33,015 nucleotides of DNA from contig PAJN01000054.1 of the NCBI GenBank assembly GCA_002710205.1, forward strand, positions 1-33,015. Direction: 5' to 3'. Of this stretch, positions 15,607-23,500 are shown piece by piece. Both the position numbers and the translations under genes were made by a program. The DNA comes from Methanobacteriota archaeon (GTDB taxonomy: Archaea; Thermoplasmatota; Poseidoniia; Poseidoniales; Poseidoniaceae). Positions within the stretch are counted from its first letter, which is position 1; every line of letters begins with the position of its first letter. The notes under the pieces were generated by a model, which saw only the letters and a program-made list of their open reading frames with translations, was not told where the DNA came from and searched no databases.

Positions 15607-16770
15607 ATGAACAGCAAGCGGCCGTTATTTATCGGGGCTCTCTTGCTAGTTCAACTTCTGACAGGTTGTACAGGTGTTTTGGAATCTACTGTGGAGCCAA
15701 GAGCGGCTCTTACGGCAACACCTACTGAAATACAGCAAGGCGAAGAGGTAACTTTCGATGCTAGGGCATCAGATGCGATTGAAGGAGTCATTACCGAATA
15801 TAGCTGGGATTTTGGAGATGGTGTGGAAACAACCACCATAACGGGCTTTACATCACACCAATTCTTGAAATCAGGACAGTTCAATGTTAGGTTGACTGTC
15901 ACTAACGACCAAGGCGGCACCGATTCAACTACAGCACTGGTTAGAGTAAATGGTGCGCCGCAAATCAATTTGTCAATTCCTGATATAGTCCGTAGTGGCG
16001 ATATCATACTTCTTGATGCATCGAAAACAGTTGACCCAGAAGGAGGTCCTATGGAATTCATGTGGGATTTGAATTTCTTGGAAGACAGTGACGGTGATGG
16101 AGATACTAGAAATGACGTTGACTCATCTGATGAAATTGTATACTTGCCAACTGAAAGCAGTGGTACGATCATGGGTTCATTAACCGTAGATGATGGAGTA
16201 GGTGGTGTGGTATCCGAGCAATTCACAATCGAAATACAACCACGCAGATACAAGGTTTCATGGATCCAGAACACATTGGAATGGAACTATGACGAGTACC
16301 TAGCACAAGGTGATACTTGGAGCGACAACATGACTCCGGGCTTAGATGTCAGAATTATTGCATACGATGCTGTCTTAGAATTAGACCAAGATTTAGTATT
16401 CCCTCCCGATAATTTCACTCTTTCACTAAACATAATTGATGATGGGCACAGGCGCAGTGCTCAAACCAGCCCTGGAAATATCACTAGAAACGAATCTACT
16501 ATAGCTGAACTAAATGATAGCAAATTGAATCCTACTGGCGAACCGGGAGTTTATGATGCTGATAGTGAAGAAGAACTCCTGAGAAGTTTGCTAAACGAGC
16601 CAGGAGCCAGATTTGGCCAAGGTGAATGGGTGTGGACAGTAGTTGCTCAAAACGCAGACCCTGATTCAATCATTCCGGGCGCACCAGATCCAGATGGTGG
16701 TAACGATTGGACACTAACAATCGTAATTACAGTGCTAACTCCGATACTTACCGAAGTTGCGTATGAGTGA
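15607..16770 (+). CDS. Secreted lipoprotein with PKD domains
   Basis: A 387-residue predicted lipoprotein: signal peptide with a good lipobox (LLTGC, Cys21). Residues about 32-115 are a PKD domain with the characteristic YSWDFGDG and SHQFLKSGQFNVRLTV. A second PKD-like module (about 118-212) contains an acidic loop DSDGDGDTRNDVD likely to bind calcium. The remaining 170 residues are not recognised and are rich in aromatic and acidic residues (SWIQNTLEWNYDEYLAQGDTW). There is no C-terminal membrane helix. An AGATAATAAG stretch 22 bases upstream may be the TATA box. Probable role in surface binding or polymer recognition, without clear substrate. The stop lies one base before the convergent stop of the next gene. 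Confidence 0.85.
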   Translation: MNSKRPLFIGALLLVQLLTGCTGVLESTVEPRAALTATPTEIQQGEEVTFDARASDAIEGVITEYSWDFGDGVETTTITGFTSHQFLKSGQFNVRLTVTNDQGGTDSTTALVRVNGAPQINLSIPDIVRSGDIILLDASKTVDPEGGPMEFMWDLNFLEDSDGDGDTRNDVDSSDEIVYLPTESSGTIMGSLTVDDGVGGVVSEQFTIEIQPRRYKVSWIQNTLEWNYDEYLAQGDTWSDNMTPGLDVRIIAYDAVLELDQDLVFPPDNFTLSLNIIDDGHRRSAQTSPGNITRNESTIAELNDSKLNPTGEPGVYDADSEEELLRSLLNEPGARFGQGEWVWTVVAQNADPDSIIPGAPDPDGGNDWTLTIVITVLTPILTEVAYE

Positions 16771-16771
16771 T

Positions 16772-17134
16772 TCAGCTAAACTGTATAGGCTGGACGGTTT
16801 TCCAATTTGAGTTAGCAAGTTTCTTTGCCTTTCCATCAGCAATAATTGGATGAATATGATTTAGCCTTCCATGCATACCGTGGACACCAAATTTGACTCT
16901 GAGTTCAACTTGGCGGTCCCTTTCAGCAGCCTCCATCTGTTCTTCATCAAGCTCAATAGTGGCCATCTCTTTTCCATTGGTGGCCGATGAGATAGAGAAT
17001 CGATTACCATTGATGTGAGTCCGTGGCTTGAAATCCATGTCGTCAGGATCATTCATCCACACTTCGACGTCAATAGACAAGTAATTACGAATTCCTACTC
17101 GCTTGATTTCAACCGAATCTACCATGTTGACCAA
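16772..17134 (-). CDS. Conserved-looking hypothetical protein, 120 residues
   Basis: A 120-residue soluble protein with no signal peptide or membrane helix. It has alternating beta-strand character (SVEIKRVGIRNYLSIDVEVWM), a charged helix (IELDEEQMEAAERDRQVELRV) and a His/Gly-rich segment (KFGVHGMHGRLNHIHP) that could bind metal. ATGs at 17134 and 17125 are both possible. I do not recognise the family. Codon use matches the neighbours and the gene fills the space exactly between two others, so it is probably real. Confidence 0.6.
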   Translation of the reverse strand: MVNMVDSVEIKRVGIRNYLSIDVEVWMNDPDDMDFKPRTHINGNRFSISSATNGKEMATIELDEEQMEAAERDRQVELRVKFGVHGMHGRLNHIHPIIADGKAKKLANSNWKTVQPIQFS

Positions 17135-17200
17135 TGCATGCGAGAGGCCGGGGATTCAAAATCCCTCGCATTAATCGGGACTCGTGGGTATTCGACCTAG
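17129..17200 (+). other. tRNA-Leu(CAA)-like fragment or fortuitous hairpin
   Basis: Bases 17150-17166 form a good anticodon arm: stem GGGGA/TCCCT, loop TTCAAAA with anticodon CAA. Downstream, CGTGGGTATTCGACCTA loosely resembles a T-arm, but its loop does not fit and no matching acceptor stem or D-loop GG is present. It is therefore not a functional tRNA as read. It overlaps or abuts the start of the minus-strand hypothetical gene. Confidence 0.2.
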
Positions 17201-17233
17201 TCTTTGATATGGGTTGATTGTGATTTTGTGCTT

Positions 17234-17503
17234 ATGTCGCCACCAACAAGAGGTAAAGGGACTCAGAAAAAAGCGAGACTGCAACGGCTTAAAGATGAAA
17301 TCAAACGATTTGTTTTTGCAAACCCTGGTTGTAGTGCGCAAACAATTGTAGCACATCTAACTCATGATAAGAAATTGAAGAATCACGGCCTTACACCGAG
17401 GAAAGTTGGCTTCTTTATTCCTAGGCATTTGAATTCGCAACTTGTCTGGTGGCAGGACCATGTGGCAGGACGCCGAGTTTACGGTCCAGAAGATAGTGAA
17501 TAG
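17234..17503 (+). CDS. Small basic protein, winged-helix-like
   Basis: An 89-residue basic protein. Residues about 14-50 (LQRLKDEIKRFVFANPGCSAQTIVAHL) fit the start of a winged helix-turn-helix, with a recognition-helix-like LTPRKVGFFI and a wing-like WWQDHVAGRRVYG at the C-terminus. DNA binding is plausible, not proven. The start at 17234 is preferred to an ATG at 17204 because basic MSPPTRGKG fits the domain edge and a TTTGATATG element sits 26 bases upstream. It lies 38 bases before the HAD phosphatase gene and may be co-transcribed. Confidence 0.6.
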   Translation: MSPPTRGKGTQKKARLQRLKDEIKRFVFANPGCSAQTIVAHLTHDKKLKNHGLTPRKVGFFIPRHLNSQLVWWQDHVAGRRVYGPEDSE

Positions 17504-17541
17504 GCGACAGTGTGAAGGGCAACCTTCGCTGCCATGACATC

Positions 17542-18204
17542 ATGGCTGGTGTTACAGCATACTTCGATCTGGATGGTACCCTGTTGGATGCATCTAGCGA
17601 AAAAAGCCTCACAGCAATGCTTTCTCGTCGCCGTCCTTGGAGAATTCCATTAGGTGCAACCATGTGGAGTCTCGGGTTCTTAGGAAATTTATTGCGAGGA
17701 AGATCCATTTACGATGCTGCGAGAAATCGTGGCCATTTGGCATTATGTAATTGGGAAACCTTGCGCAAATATTCTGCTGAATTAGTTGAAACTAAACTTT
17801 CGAAAAGAGTCAGTGGTGAAGCACTTCAACGATTGGAATGGCATCGTGAACTAGGGCACCGTCTAGTTCTTGTTACAGCTACTGTAATGCCTATGGCACA
17901 AGCGATGTCAGATTATCTAGGAATGGATGCAGTCTATGGTTGTGGTCCGAAGGACATGACCGGAATCATGAGTGGGTCTGAGCGAGGATGGAGTGTGCCT
18001 CGAAGAAAAGGAAAGGTTCCAATTGTAGAATCGGATGCTGAAAGTCTTAACCACAATTTATCTGATTGTTGGGGATATGGGAATACTCATGCAGATTCAT
18101 ATTTCATGTCCATTACAGGAAACCCAGTTGCAGTAAATGCTGAGGGGCGCCTCAAGAGAATGGCTAAAGAGAGAGATTGGCTTCAATTTGAATGGCGTGT
18201 TTGA
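17542..18204 (+). CDS. HAD superfamily (subfamily IB) phosphatase
   Basis: A 220-residue HAD hydrolase of the phosphoserine phosphatase-like IB group. Motif I is FDLDGTLLD with nucleophile D9 and D11; motif II is LVLVTAT (T112); motif III lysine is in RRKGKVPIV (K156 or K158); motif IV is GYGNTHAD ending in D185. The first acid of motif IV is Asn, a form found in some IB proteins. A helical cap region (about 25-90) follows motif I. The substrate, perhaps a phospholipid-derived or amino-acid phosphate, cannot be assigned. The ATG at 17542 is chosen over a GTG at 17512 because the first beta strand starts right after it. Confidence 0.85.
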   Translation: MAGVTAYFDLDGTLLDASSEKSLTAMLSRRRPWRIPLGATMWSLGFLGNLLRGRSIYDAARNRGHLALCNWETLRKYSAELVETKLSKRVSGEALQRLEWHRELGHRLVLVTATVMPMAQAMSDYLGMDAVYGCGPKDMTGIMSGSERGWSVPRRKGKVPIVESDAESLNHNLSDCWGYGNTHADSYFMSITGNPVAVNAEGRLKRMAKERDWLQFEWRV

Positions 18205-18217
18205 TGCGCCCGTCGCG

Positions 18218-18225
18218 CTTAAATG
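18218..18225 (+). promoter_or_regulatory. TATA-like box of tRNA-Arg
   Basis: CTTAAATG is centred about 31 bases upstream of the mature tRNA 5' end in the 48-base gap after the phosphatase gene, leaving room for a precursor leader of about five bases. Confidence 0.4.
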
Positions 18226-18252
18226 CGGAAGGCAGGTCGCCGAGTTTACACT

Positions 18253-18326
18253 GGCCCCATAGTGTAGCCTGGATATCACAGTGGCTTGCGGAGCCACGAA
18301 CCCGTGTTCGAATCGCGGTGGGGCCG
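18253..18326 (+). tRNA. tRNA-Arg (anticodon GCG)
   Basis: Cloverleaf read by eye: acceptor GGCCCCA (18253-18259) pairs with TGGGGCC (18319-18325); D-arm with GCCTGGAT loop; anticodon arm GTGGC/GCCAC with loop TTGCGGA, anticodon GCG reading CGC and CGU arginine codons; variable loop GAAC; T-arm CCGTG/CGCGG with loop TTCGAAT; discriminator G at 18326. The bases CCA follow at 18327-18329, so the tail appears encoded. No intron. The stop codon of the convergent membrane-protein gene begins at the very next base. Confidence 0.95.
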
Positions 18327-18329
18327 CCA

Positions 18330-18950
18330 TCACTCTTCTTCATTGACAAGAGTCACATTTTCGTTTAGTGCAGCACGAGCAGAGGCATTGAGTATCGGTA
18401 GGGCTGCTAATGCAACACACATGAACATACAAACTCCACAAAGATATGACATAAGTTCAGTAATTGTTGTGACTTCTTTAGGAAGCAACTCATCTGAAAC
18501 CTGCACCATCATCCAAGTGCCACCGAACCCACCTATAAGCCCGATTAAGGATCCTGCAAGAGATAACTTAACTCCAAGCATATTGAGTCTAAACAGAAGG
18601 ACACCTCCAGATAGGACTAGCAATCCTCCGATTAACAACGAGTATCCTCGAACCGAATATGCTCCATCATCTCGCACTTCGTCGTGATAGTCTTGATATT
18701 CTTCTTCTGTGATATTGATGTCTTGATTCTGATAGTTCCCTAATATCGCATCTAGGTCAGCATCAGGAAAATCATCAGCCATTGAATTTTGGAAGTCGCC
18801 CCATCCTACCAACAGCATCAAAATCGAACCCAATACGAGTAAAATAGCGATGGTTTTCGGCCCCTTTTTGTCAGGCCGAGGAGCAAAAAGGAAAGCAGGA
18901 GGCGCCAAACTATCTTCACTGTTCATTCTAATTGATACATCATCATTCAT
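18330..18950 (-). CDS. Four-helix membrane protein, unknown
   Basis: A 206-residue protein with hydrophobic helices near residues 33-50, 101-120, 126-150 and 163-187. An acidic loop of about 45 residues lies between helices 1 and 2 (NYQNQDINITEEEYQDYHDE). The N-terminal 28 residues are hydrophilic. I do not recognise the family. It is the last gene of a minus-strand operon: its ATG at 18950 overlaps the thioesterase stop by eight bases, which supports this start. No sign of enzymatic motifs. Confidence 0.75.
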   Translation of the reverse strand: MNDDVSIRMNSEDSLAPPAFLFAPRPDKKGPKTIAILLVLGSILMLLVGWGDFQNSMADDFPDADLDAILGNYQNQDINITEEEYQDYHDEVRDDGAYSVRGYSLLIGGLLVLSGGVLLFRLNMLGVKLSLAGSLIGLIGGFGGTWMMVQVSDELLPKEVTTITELMSYLCGVCMFMCVALAALPILNASARAALNENVTLVNEEE

Positions 18951-19356
18951 CTGAGCATGCCTCCAGGCCTGAACGTAACTCCGAGGGTATTGGTAATGAT
19001 TCCATGTTTTTCATACTGACACAAACAGTAACTTGTTCACTCGACCACAACAAATCGTCATTTTGGTTGAAGAACCTGTATTGCCATGTACAAGATTTAA
19101 TTCCAACTTTCGAAATCCAAATTTTAGCATTAATCGTGTCTCCATATCTAAACGGTGAATGGAACTCCGACTTTATGTCAACGACTGGAAAACCGATTTC
19201 CATTTCTTGAATAATGTGGGGGTAGCTAATTCCACACATTACTTCCCAGGCTTCTTCGAAGAAGCGATGAGCCAAATCAAAAATTCTCGGATAGAAGGCG
19301 ATACCTGCCATATCAAGCATTGGGAAGTCAACGCGTCGAGTTAGCATTACTGCCAT
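18943..19356 (-). CDS. Hotdog-fold acyl-CoA thioesterase (4HBT/YbgC type)
   Basis: A 137-residue hotdog-fold thioesterase expected to hydrolyse an acyl-CoA or related thioester. The N-terminal signature RRVDFPMLDMAGIAFYPRIF holds the catalytic-type Asp of the 4-hydroxybenzoyl-CoA thioesterase family (D15), followed by a helix (DLAHRFFEEAWEVM). The later strands (PVVDIKSEFHSPFRYGDTI, IKSCTWQYRFFN) complete the fold. Length is normal for the family. The substrate is unknown. It lies 25 bases after the pentapeptide gene and overlaps the next gene by eight bases, so it is in the same operon. ATGs at 19356 and 19347 are both possible. Confidence 0.88.
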   Translation of the reverse strand: MAVMLTRRVDFPMLDMAGIAFYPRIFDLAHRFFEEAWEVMCGISYPHIIQEMEIGFPVVDIKSEFHSPFRYGDTINAKIWISKVGIKSCTWQYRFFNQNDDLLWSSEQVTVCVSMKNMESLPIPSELRSGLEACSDE

Positions 19357-19381
19357 GGGCTAGCGTGAGGGCTATACTTCT

Positions 19382-19804
19382 TCAAGCATCCTCGGGCTTG
19401 GGCCACTTCTTTGCTAAAATTTTAGCAAGGTCATCATCTAATTTGGCATTCCACCAATCAGTTCCCTGCCATATAGCATAACGGCCACGAATACCTCTTA
19501 TGTCGGCTCCTTCGAAAGAACAATTTCTGAAATTTGAAAGGTTTAGGCGAGCTTTGCGTAAATCTGCTCCTCGAAAATCACAATTGTCAAATGCTGATTT
19601 CATCAAATCTACTTCTACCATCGAAGCACGTCTAAAATCTGATTCGACAAAGTTACCCTCGGTCAAATCTGCATTGTCTAGAATGCATCTTTTGAAGTTA
19701 GAACGAGGGTGATTTCCTCTTCTGAGTAATTCACCTGCGTGGTTTTGAAATGACCAATCCAGCGATACCTCTTCTTCGTCGGTACTACTGCCCGACATTA
19801 CCAT
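19382..19804 (-). CDS. Pentapeptide-repeat protein
   Basis: A 140-residue protein with about fourteen consecutive pentapeptide repeats (around residues 36-106) of the A(D/N)LXX type, for example NADLTEGNF, SDFRRASM, NCDFRGADLRKARL and NCSFEGADIRG, which fold into a right-handed square beta-helix. Acidic N-terminus and a C-terminal helix (LDDDLAKILAKKWPKPEDA). Some family members mimic DNA and inhibit gyrase, but most have no known role and nothing here points to that activity. Starts at 19804 or 19798. It is ten bases or fewer from the upstream regulator-like gene, so co-transcribed. Confidence 0.88.
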   Translation of the reverse strand: MVMSGSSTDEEEVSLDWSFQNHAGELLRRGNHPRSNFKRCILDNADLTEGNFVESDFRRASMVEVDLMKSAFDNCDFRGADLRKARLNLSNFRNCSFEGADIRGIRGRYAIWQGTDWWNAKLDDDLAKILAKKWPKPEDA

Positions 19805-19813
19805 ACAAACACC

Positions 19814-20314
19814 TCAATATCGGCTGCGCTTATCTAAATGCGCTCTTCCTTCAGGAGTTAGAATAGCGTAACGGTTCTTCTCTTTAGCAGAAGGAGGCGT
19901 CACTAAGAAGCCGCGTTCGCGTAATCTGTTCAGATAGAGAGAAAGGTTGCCAGGAGGTTCCAGGCCCGCATCTTCGAATAATTGATCAATAACTCTAGGG
20001 GGGCTGTCGTTGACACCTTCTACGTCACGTAGGTATTGAATCGCACCCAAGACCTGGTCGGGCTTGCGGATAAGGCTACAGTTCTCGATTAGGGCTCTAA
20101 ATGCAGAACCACGCTCTGGAAGTCCAGCTTCTCTTGCGGCTTCAACTGCAGCTTCAATTGCTCTTTCTCTAGCGTTACGAATTCTTGATAGAGCGATTGA
20201 CCAGGTGTCATCTTCTTTCACTCTAGTGAGGCGCTCGTGAACACTTGTTTGTGCGCCAGAAAGATCGATTTCAACGTTGCCCGCTCTGATTAATACTCTT
20301 GCTTCATCATCCAT
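19814..20314 (-). CDS. Winged-helix DNA-binding-like protein, first gene of operon
   Basis: A 166-residue protein. The N-terminal part holds a long charged helix (SIALSRIRNARERAIEAAVE) and the C-terminal part (about 110-160) looks like a winged helix: PRVIDQLFEDAGLEPPGNLSLYLN, then LRERGFLVTPPSAKEKNRYAILTPEGRAHL, as in archaeal transcription regulators. The start at 20314 is chosen over 20338 because a GGAGGG ribosome site lies six bases before it. It is the promoter-proximal gene of a four-gene operon and faces a palindrome-rich region shared with the large surface protein gene, so autoregulation is plausible but untested. Confidence 0.72.
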   Translation of the reverse strand: MDDEARVLIRAGNVEIDLSGAQTSVHERLTRVKEDDTWSIALSRIRNARERAIEAAVEAAREAGLPERGSAFRALIENCSLIRKPDQVLGAIQYLRDVEGVNDSPPRVIDQLFEDAGLEPPGNLSLYLNRLRERGFLVTPPSAKEKNRYAILTPEGRAHLDKRSRY

Positions 20315-20320
20315 TTTCGA

Positions 20321-20326
20321 CCCTCC
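20321..20326 (-). promoter_or_regulatory. Ribosome binding site of the winged-helix gene
   Basis: On the minus strand GGAGGG ends six bases before the ATG at 20314. It decides between the two in-frame ATGs and shows that this mRNA has a leader, unlike the leaderless genes nearby. Confidence 0.6.
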
Positions 20327-20442
20327 AATTTGCGCCACCTTGCACCCGTAGATAACTATTACATTAGTTCGTTTTAGCGACTTGAATGCAACAGTTGCTG
20401 AGTGAATGTTTGTATTAAAGGCCTGTTTGTCCCAACAATATA

Positions 20443-20471
20443 TGTTATTTAACTACTCTAGATAAATAACA
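20443..20471. repeat. Perfect 9-base inverted repeat, candidate operator
   Basis: TGTTATTTA (20443-20451) and TAAATAACA (20463-20471) are exact reverse complements separated by 11 bases, in the divergent intergenic region 20315-20575. The spacing (about two helical turns centre to centre) suits a dimeric DNA-binding protein. It is AT-rich and could also contain TATA elements. Confidence 0.5.
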
Positions 20472-20495
20472 CGCCGGTTATTCAAAAATCTAGAG
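20456..20495. repeat. Perfect 8-base inverted repeat interleaved with the previous one
   Basis: CTCTAGAT (20456-20463) and ATCTAGAG (20488-20495) are exact reverse complements 24 bases apart. The left arm lies in the spacer of the 20443-20471 repeat, so the two structures are mutually overlapping. Confidence 0.45.
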
Positions 20496-20498
20496 GAA

Positions 20499-20510
20499 AT
20501 CGATATCGAT
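20499..20510. repeat. 12-base perfect palindrome
   Basis: ATCGATATCGAT is a perfect palindrome, four bases after the preceding repeat arm and about 66 bases before the surface-protein ATG. Candidate regulator binding site. Confidence 0.5.
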
Positions 20511-20545
20511 AATTCACAATCTAGGATAAGGCACTTGAAGGGGCG

Positions 20546-20553
20546 TCATATTC
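20546..20553 (+). promoter_or_regulatory. TATA box of the large surface protein gene
   Basis: TCATATTC is centred 26-27 bases before the ATG at 20576, consistent with a leaderless transcript. It lies downstream of the palindrome cluster, so proteins bound there would act upstream of the core promoter. The rest of the 261-base gap holds no gene. Confidence 0.45.
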
Positions 20554-20575
20554 ATTCAATCCCTCGGGTGCTCAT

Positions 20576-23500
20576 ATGCGACGCTTTTCCCCTGTTTTAG
20601 TCATGCTTTTGTTGATTGGCTCTTGTGTCCCAATAGGTCTTGTTACGGCTTCTGGCGAGTCGACTACCATCAACTCATTTAGCGGTGGTTTTGCAACCGT
20701 AGACGTGACACTGCAAGGAGGCGTTACGAATTCTTCAGCGACAATTGAGGTTCCAAGGAATGTGACATTCACAAATGCTGGATTCCAAGTTAGTGTAGAG
20801 GAAAGCGAGAATAGCCCGGGCCAAGTATGGATTGACTTGGATGAGGATGGAGTCTTTGAATGGGAATTTGCTGCTACGGGATATGGTGACATTGGGCACC
20901 AGAACCATTTCTATGATGGCAATGATTGGTATGTCTCAAATGTGAACGCAGGCACATCTTCAGCACCCGGTATTATGCTACCTTCTTCTGCAACTATTCA
21001 GTCTTCTAATCTGAATGTCAGTTTCTCTCCAGAAGCAAGTGGCGGCTTCTATGCAATTGGAGGCCATCAGCAAGTTATTGAGTCCGATCACGATAATGAC
21101 GGGAATCCAGAACCTGTATTCTTATCGAATATTCAATCGAACAATTCTACGTCGATTGTGTGGGCAGATTGGACCGCTTCAGGAGGAATAACCACCTCGA
21201 CTCCAATCCAAACATGTGATAACGCATCATCAATTTCCGTCGGTGATATTAACGGAGACGGAGCGGACGATATTGTATCATTTTCACTCAATTCTGGTAT
21301 GGCATGTATTCACATGGCAAATGGGTCATCTTACGACCCTCTTCAGAACCAAACCGTAAGTAGTGGCCTCATTGCTGCAGAATTAGGTGACATAGACTCT
21401 GATGGCGTTGCAGAAATAATCTCGATCAGTTCAGGTGGTTCACTATCTTATCAATCGTGGAATAACTCCACAGGCCTAACGTATGTTTCTAATCAGACGG
21501 TTGGAATGAATGGATCATCAGGAATGCCAGCAGGTCTGAATTCATTGTATGTGGGCGACTTTTTCGGAACTGGAGATATATCTGCTTTAATCATGGATCA
21601 AACTGGACACTGGACGCTCTGGCAAGATTTCAACGGCATGTGGGGAGGGCCAATTACGAGGTTCGATGACATAAGCATGAACGAGATGCTGGCCGATTTG
21701 GACGGAGATGGAGATATCGATGTTATTGGCCTTAATGAGCAGGGATTTGCCTTCAGAATAAATGATGGAAGTAAGTGGGATTTGAACACCTTCCAATCTC
21801 AAATAAATTTACTCAATTCTACAATTGTTGATTTCGATAATGATGGAACCTTAGAATTGATGAACCCTAATTCTGGAATTTCGGATGGCATCGCTTCTAC
21901 TGTTGAAGGTAACATATCTTTGAGTACAATTAATGCAACCAACATTAGCGCTGTATCAAACTTAGAATTACAGCCATGGTCCGTTCCAACTTCGATTGTT
22001 ACGATGGACATGGATGGCGATGGAGTAGTTGAGCACGTGGTTTCTGCAGGAGAATCATCTCTTGGAGTATTTATTGGGGGTTGGCATACAATCGAACTGG
22101 ACGCTGATGGAGACAACTATGTCGAGATGAGCAGAACTGGATATGCAGGAGATTCATCAAACGGATTAGAACCTTTGACTATGATTGATGACATGAATGG
22201 AATTAGAGATGACTTATCGACATTGGTTGCTAATCAACCATCAACGGTTGACGGTTTTGGCATTTCGATGGTGAATTATTCAATGAATGTAAAATCAACT
22301 GGTGATGGCGCATTTAACTTCACAAATATGGACATTGGATATGACTGTACTTTTTATGTCAGTCCTAACCCGCATGTTTCAGGAAATTTGACAAATGTTC
22401 TCAATCAAGGCATGACTGCTGGAACTGGAAATTACACAGTTAGTATACCAGTCAATTCAACCAAAGCTGGTACAATTTCTTTGACCAATATTGCGGCAAA
22501 CTACATACCTGGCGCTCCTAACCTGTCTTTGCCAACCACTCCAACTCTGGTACTGCTTTCTGCAACATCTGAACAAATTTCAATTGGATGGAACGATCCT
22601 GTTGAATTTGGATTAGATCTTGTTGAGTTTGAAGTGTTTAGATTAGAATCTGCAAATGCAACAGTCAGCCTAATTGATGTATATAATTCGACTAGAGACA
22701 ATCAATCAATCGATTCCAACGTTTCTGTTGGTTCGACTTATTGGTATCTTGTACGCTCAGTCCACAATTTTGGAATCGCCTCAAATCTGTCTAATTTGTT
22801 ACAAGTAACGGTTCCTTATCCTTCACCTCCTTCAGCTATTTCCGGCTTGGAATTGAATGATGTAGGAGCAGACCAAGGCGGAGTACTAGAATTATCTTGG
22901 AATCATTCTCAGGATGATTTTACCAATTACGAGGTGTATCTCGAGACTTCTCAGTTTACGAGTATTTCAGGATTGTATCCAATAATGAACATTTCAAGTT
23001 CTCTTAATTCTACGATTATATCGAACCTAACCGATGGACAGGAGCATTGGGCTGCAGTTGTTGCAGTAGATCAATATGGAAACAAAACTACCGCAGTATC
23101 TTCTGTAGGCCCCGCTTATCCTAGAAACGATGATCCCTCAGCAGTAAACCTTCAACTAGATGTAAGCCCACAAACCTCCCTAGGTTCTCCATTCAGTTTG
23201 ACCCTAACCGCTGAGGTTGAGGGCGTACAGACAACTCCTGATGGAACCATCTCGATTTCGATGCAAACCAGCACGGGCTCCTACCCAATTGCAAACAATT
23301 GGGATTCAATTAATTTGAGCGATTTCTCCGAGCTAGTATCTTTTGCTGGCGACATTAGTGGAGAAGTAACATTCTGGGCTAACTATAGTGGAGATGCAGG
23401 AGATGAACAGAATAGGCCTATTGCTGCTGCATCAACTTCTGCATCAACTACGGTTACCGTAGGAGCAAACTTCACAGCAACAGAATCGGTGTATGAATTG

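Noticed and set aside
17129-17200. Functional tRNA-Leu
   Set aside because: The anticodon arm is good, but no acceptor pairing, D-loop GG or proper T-loop can be formed.
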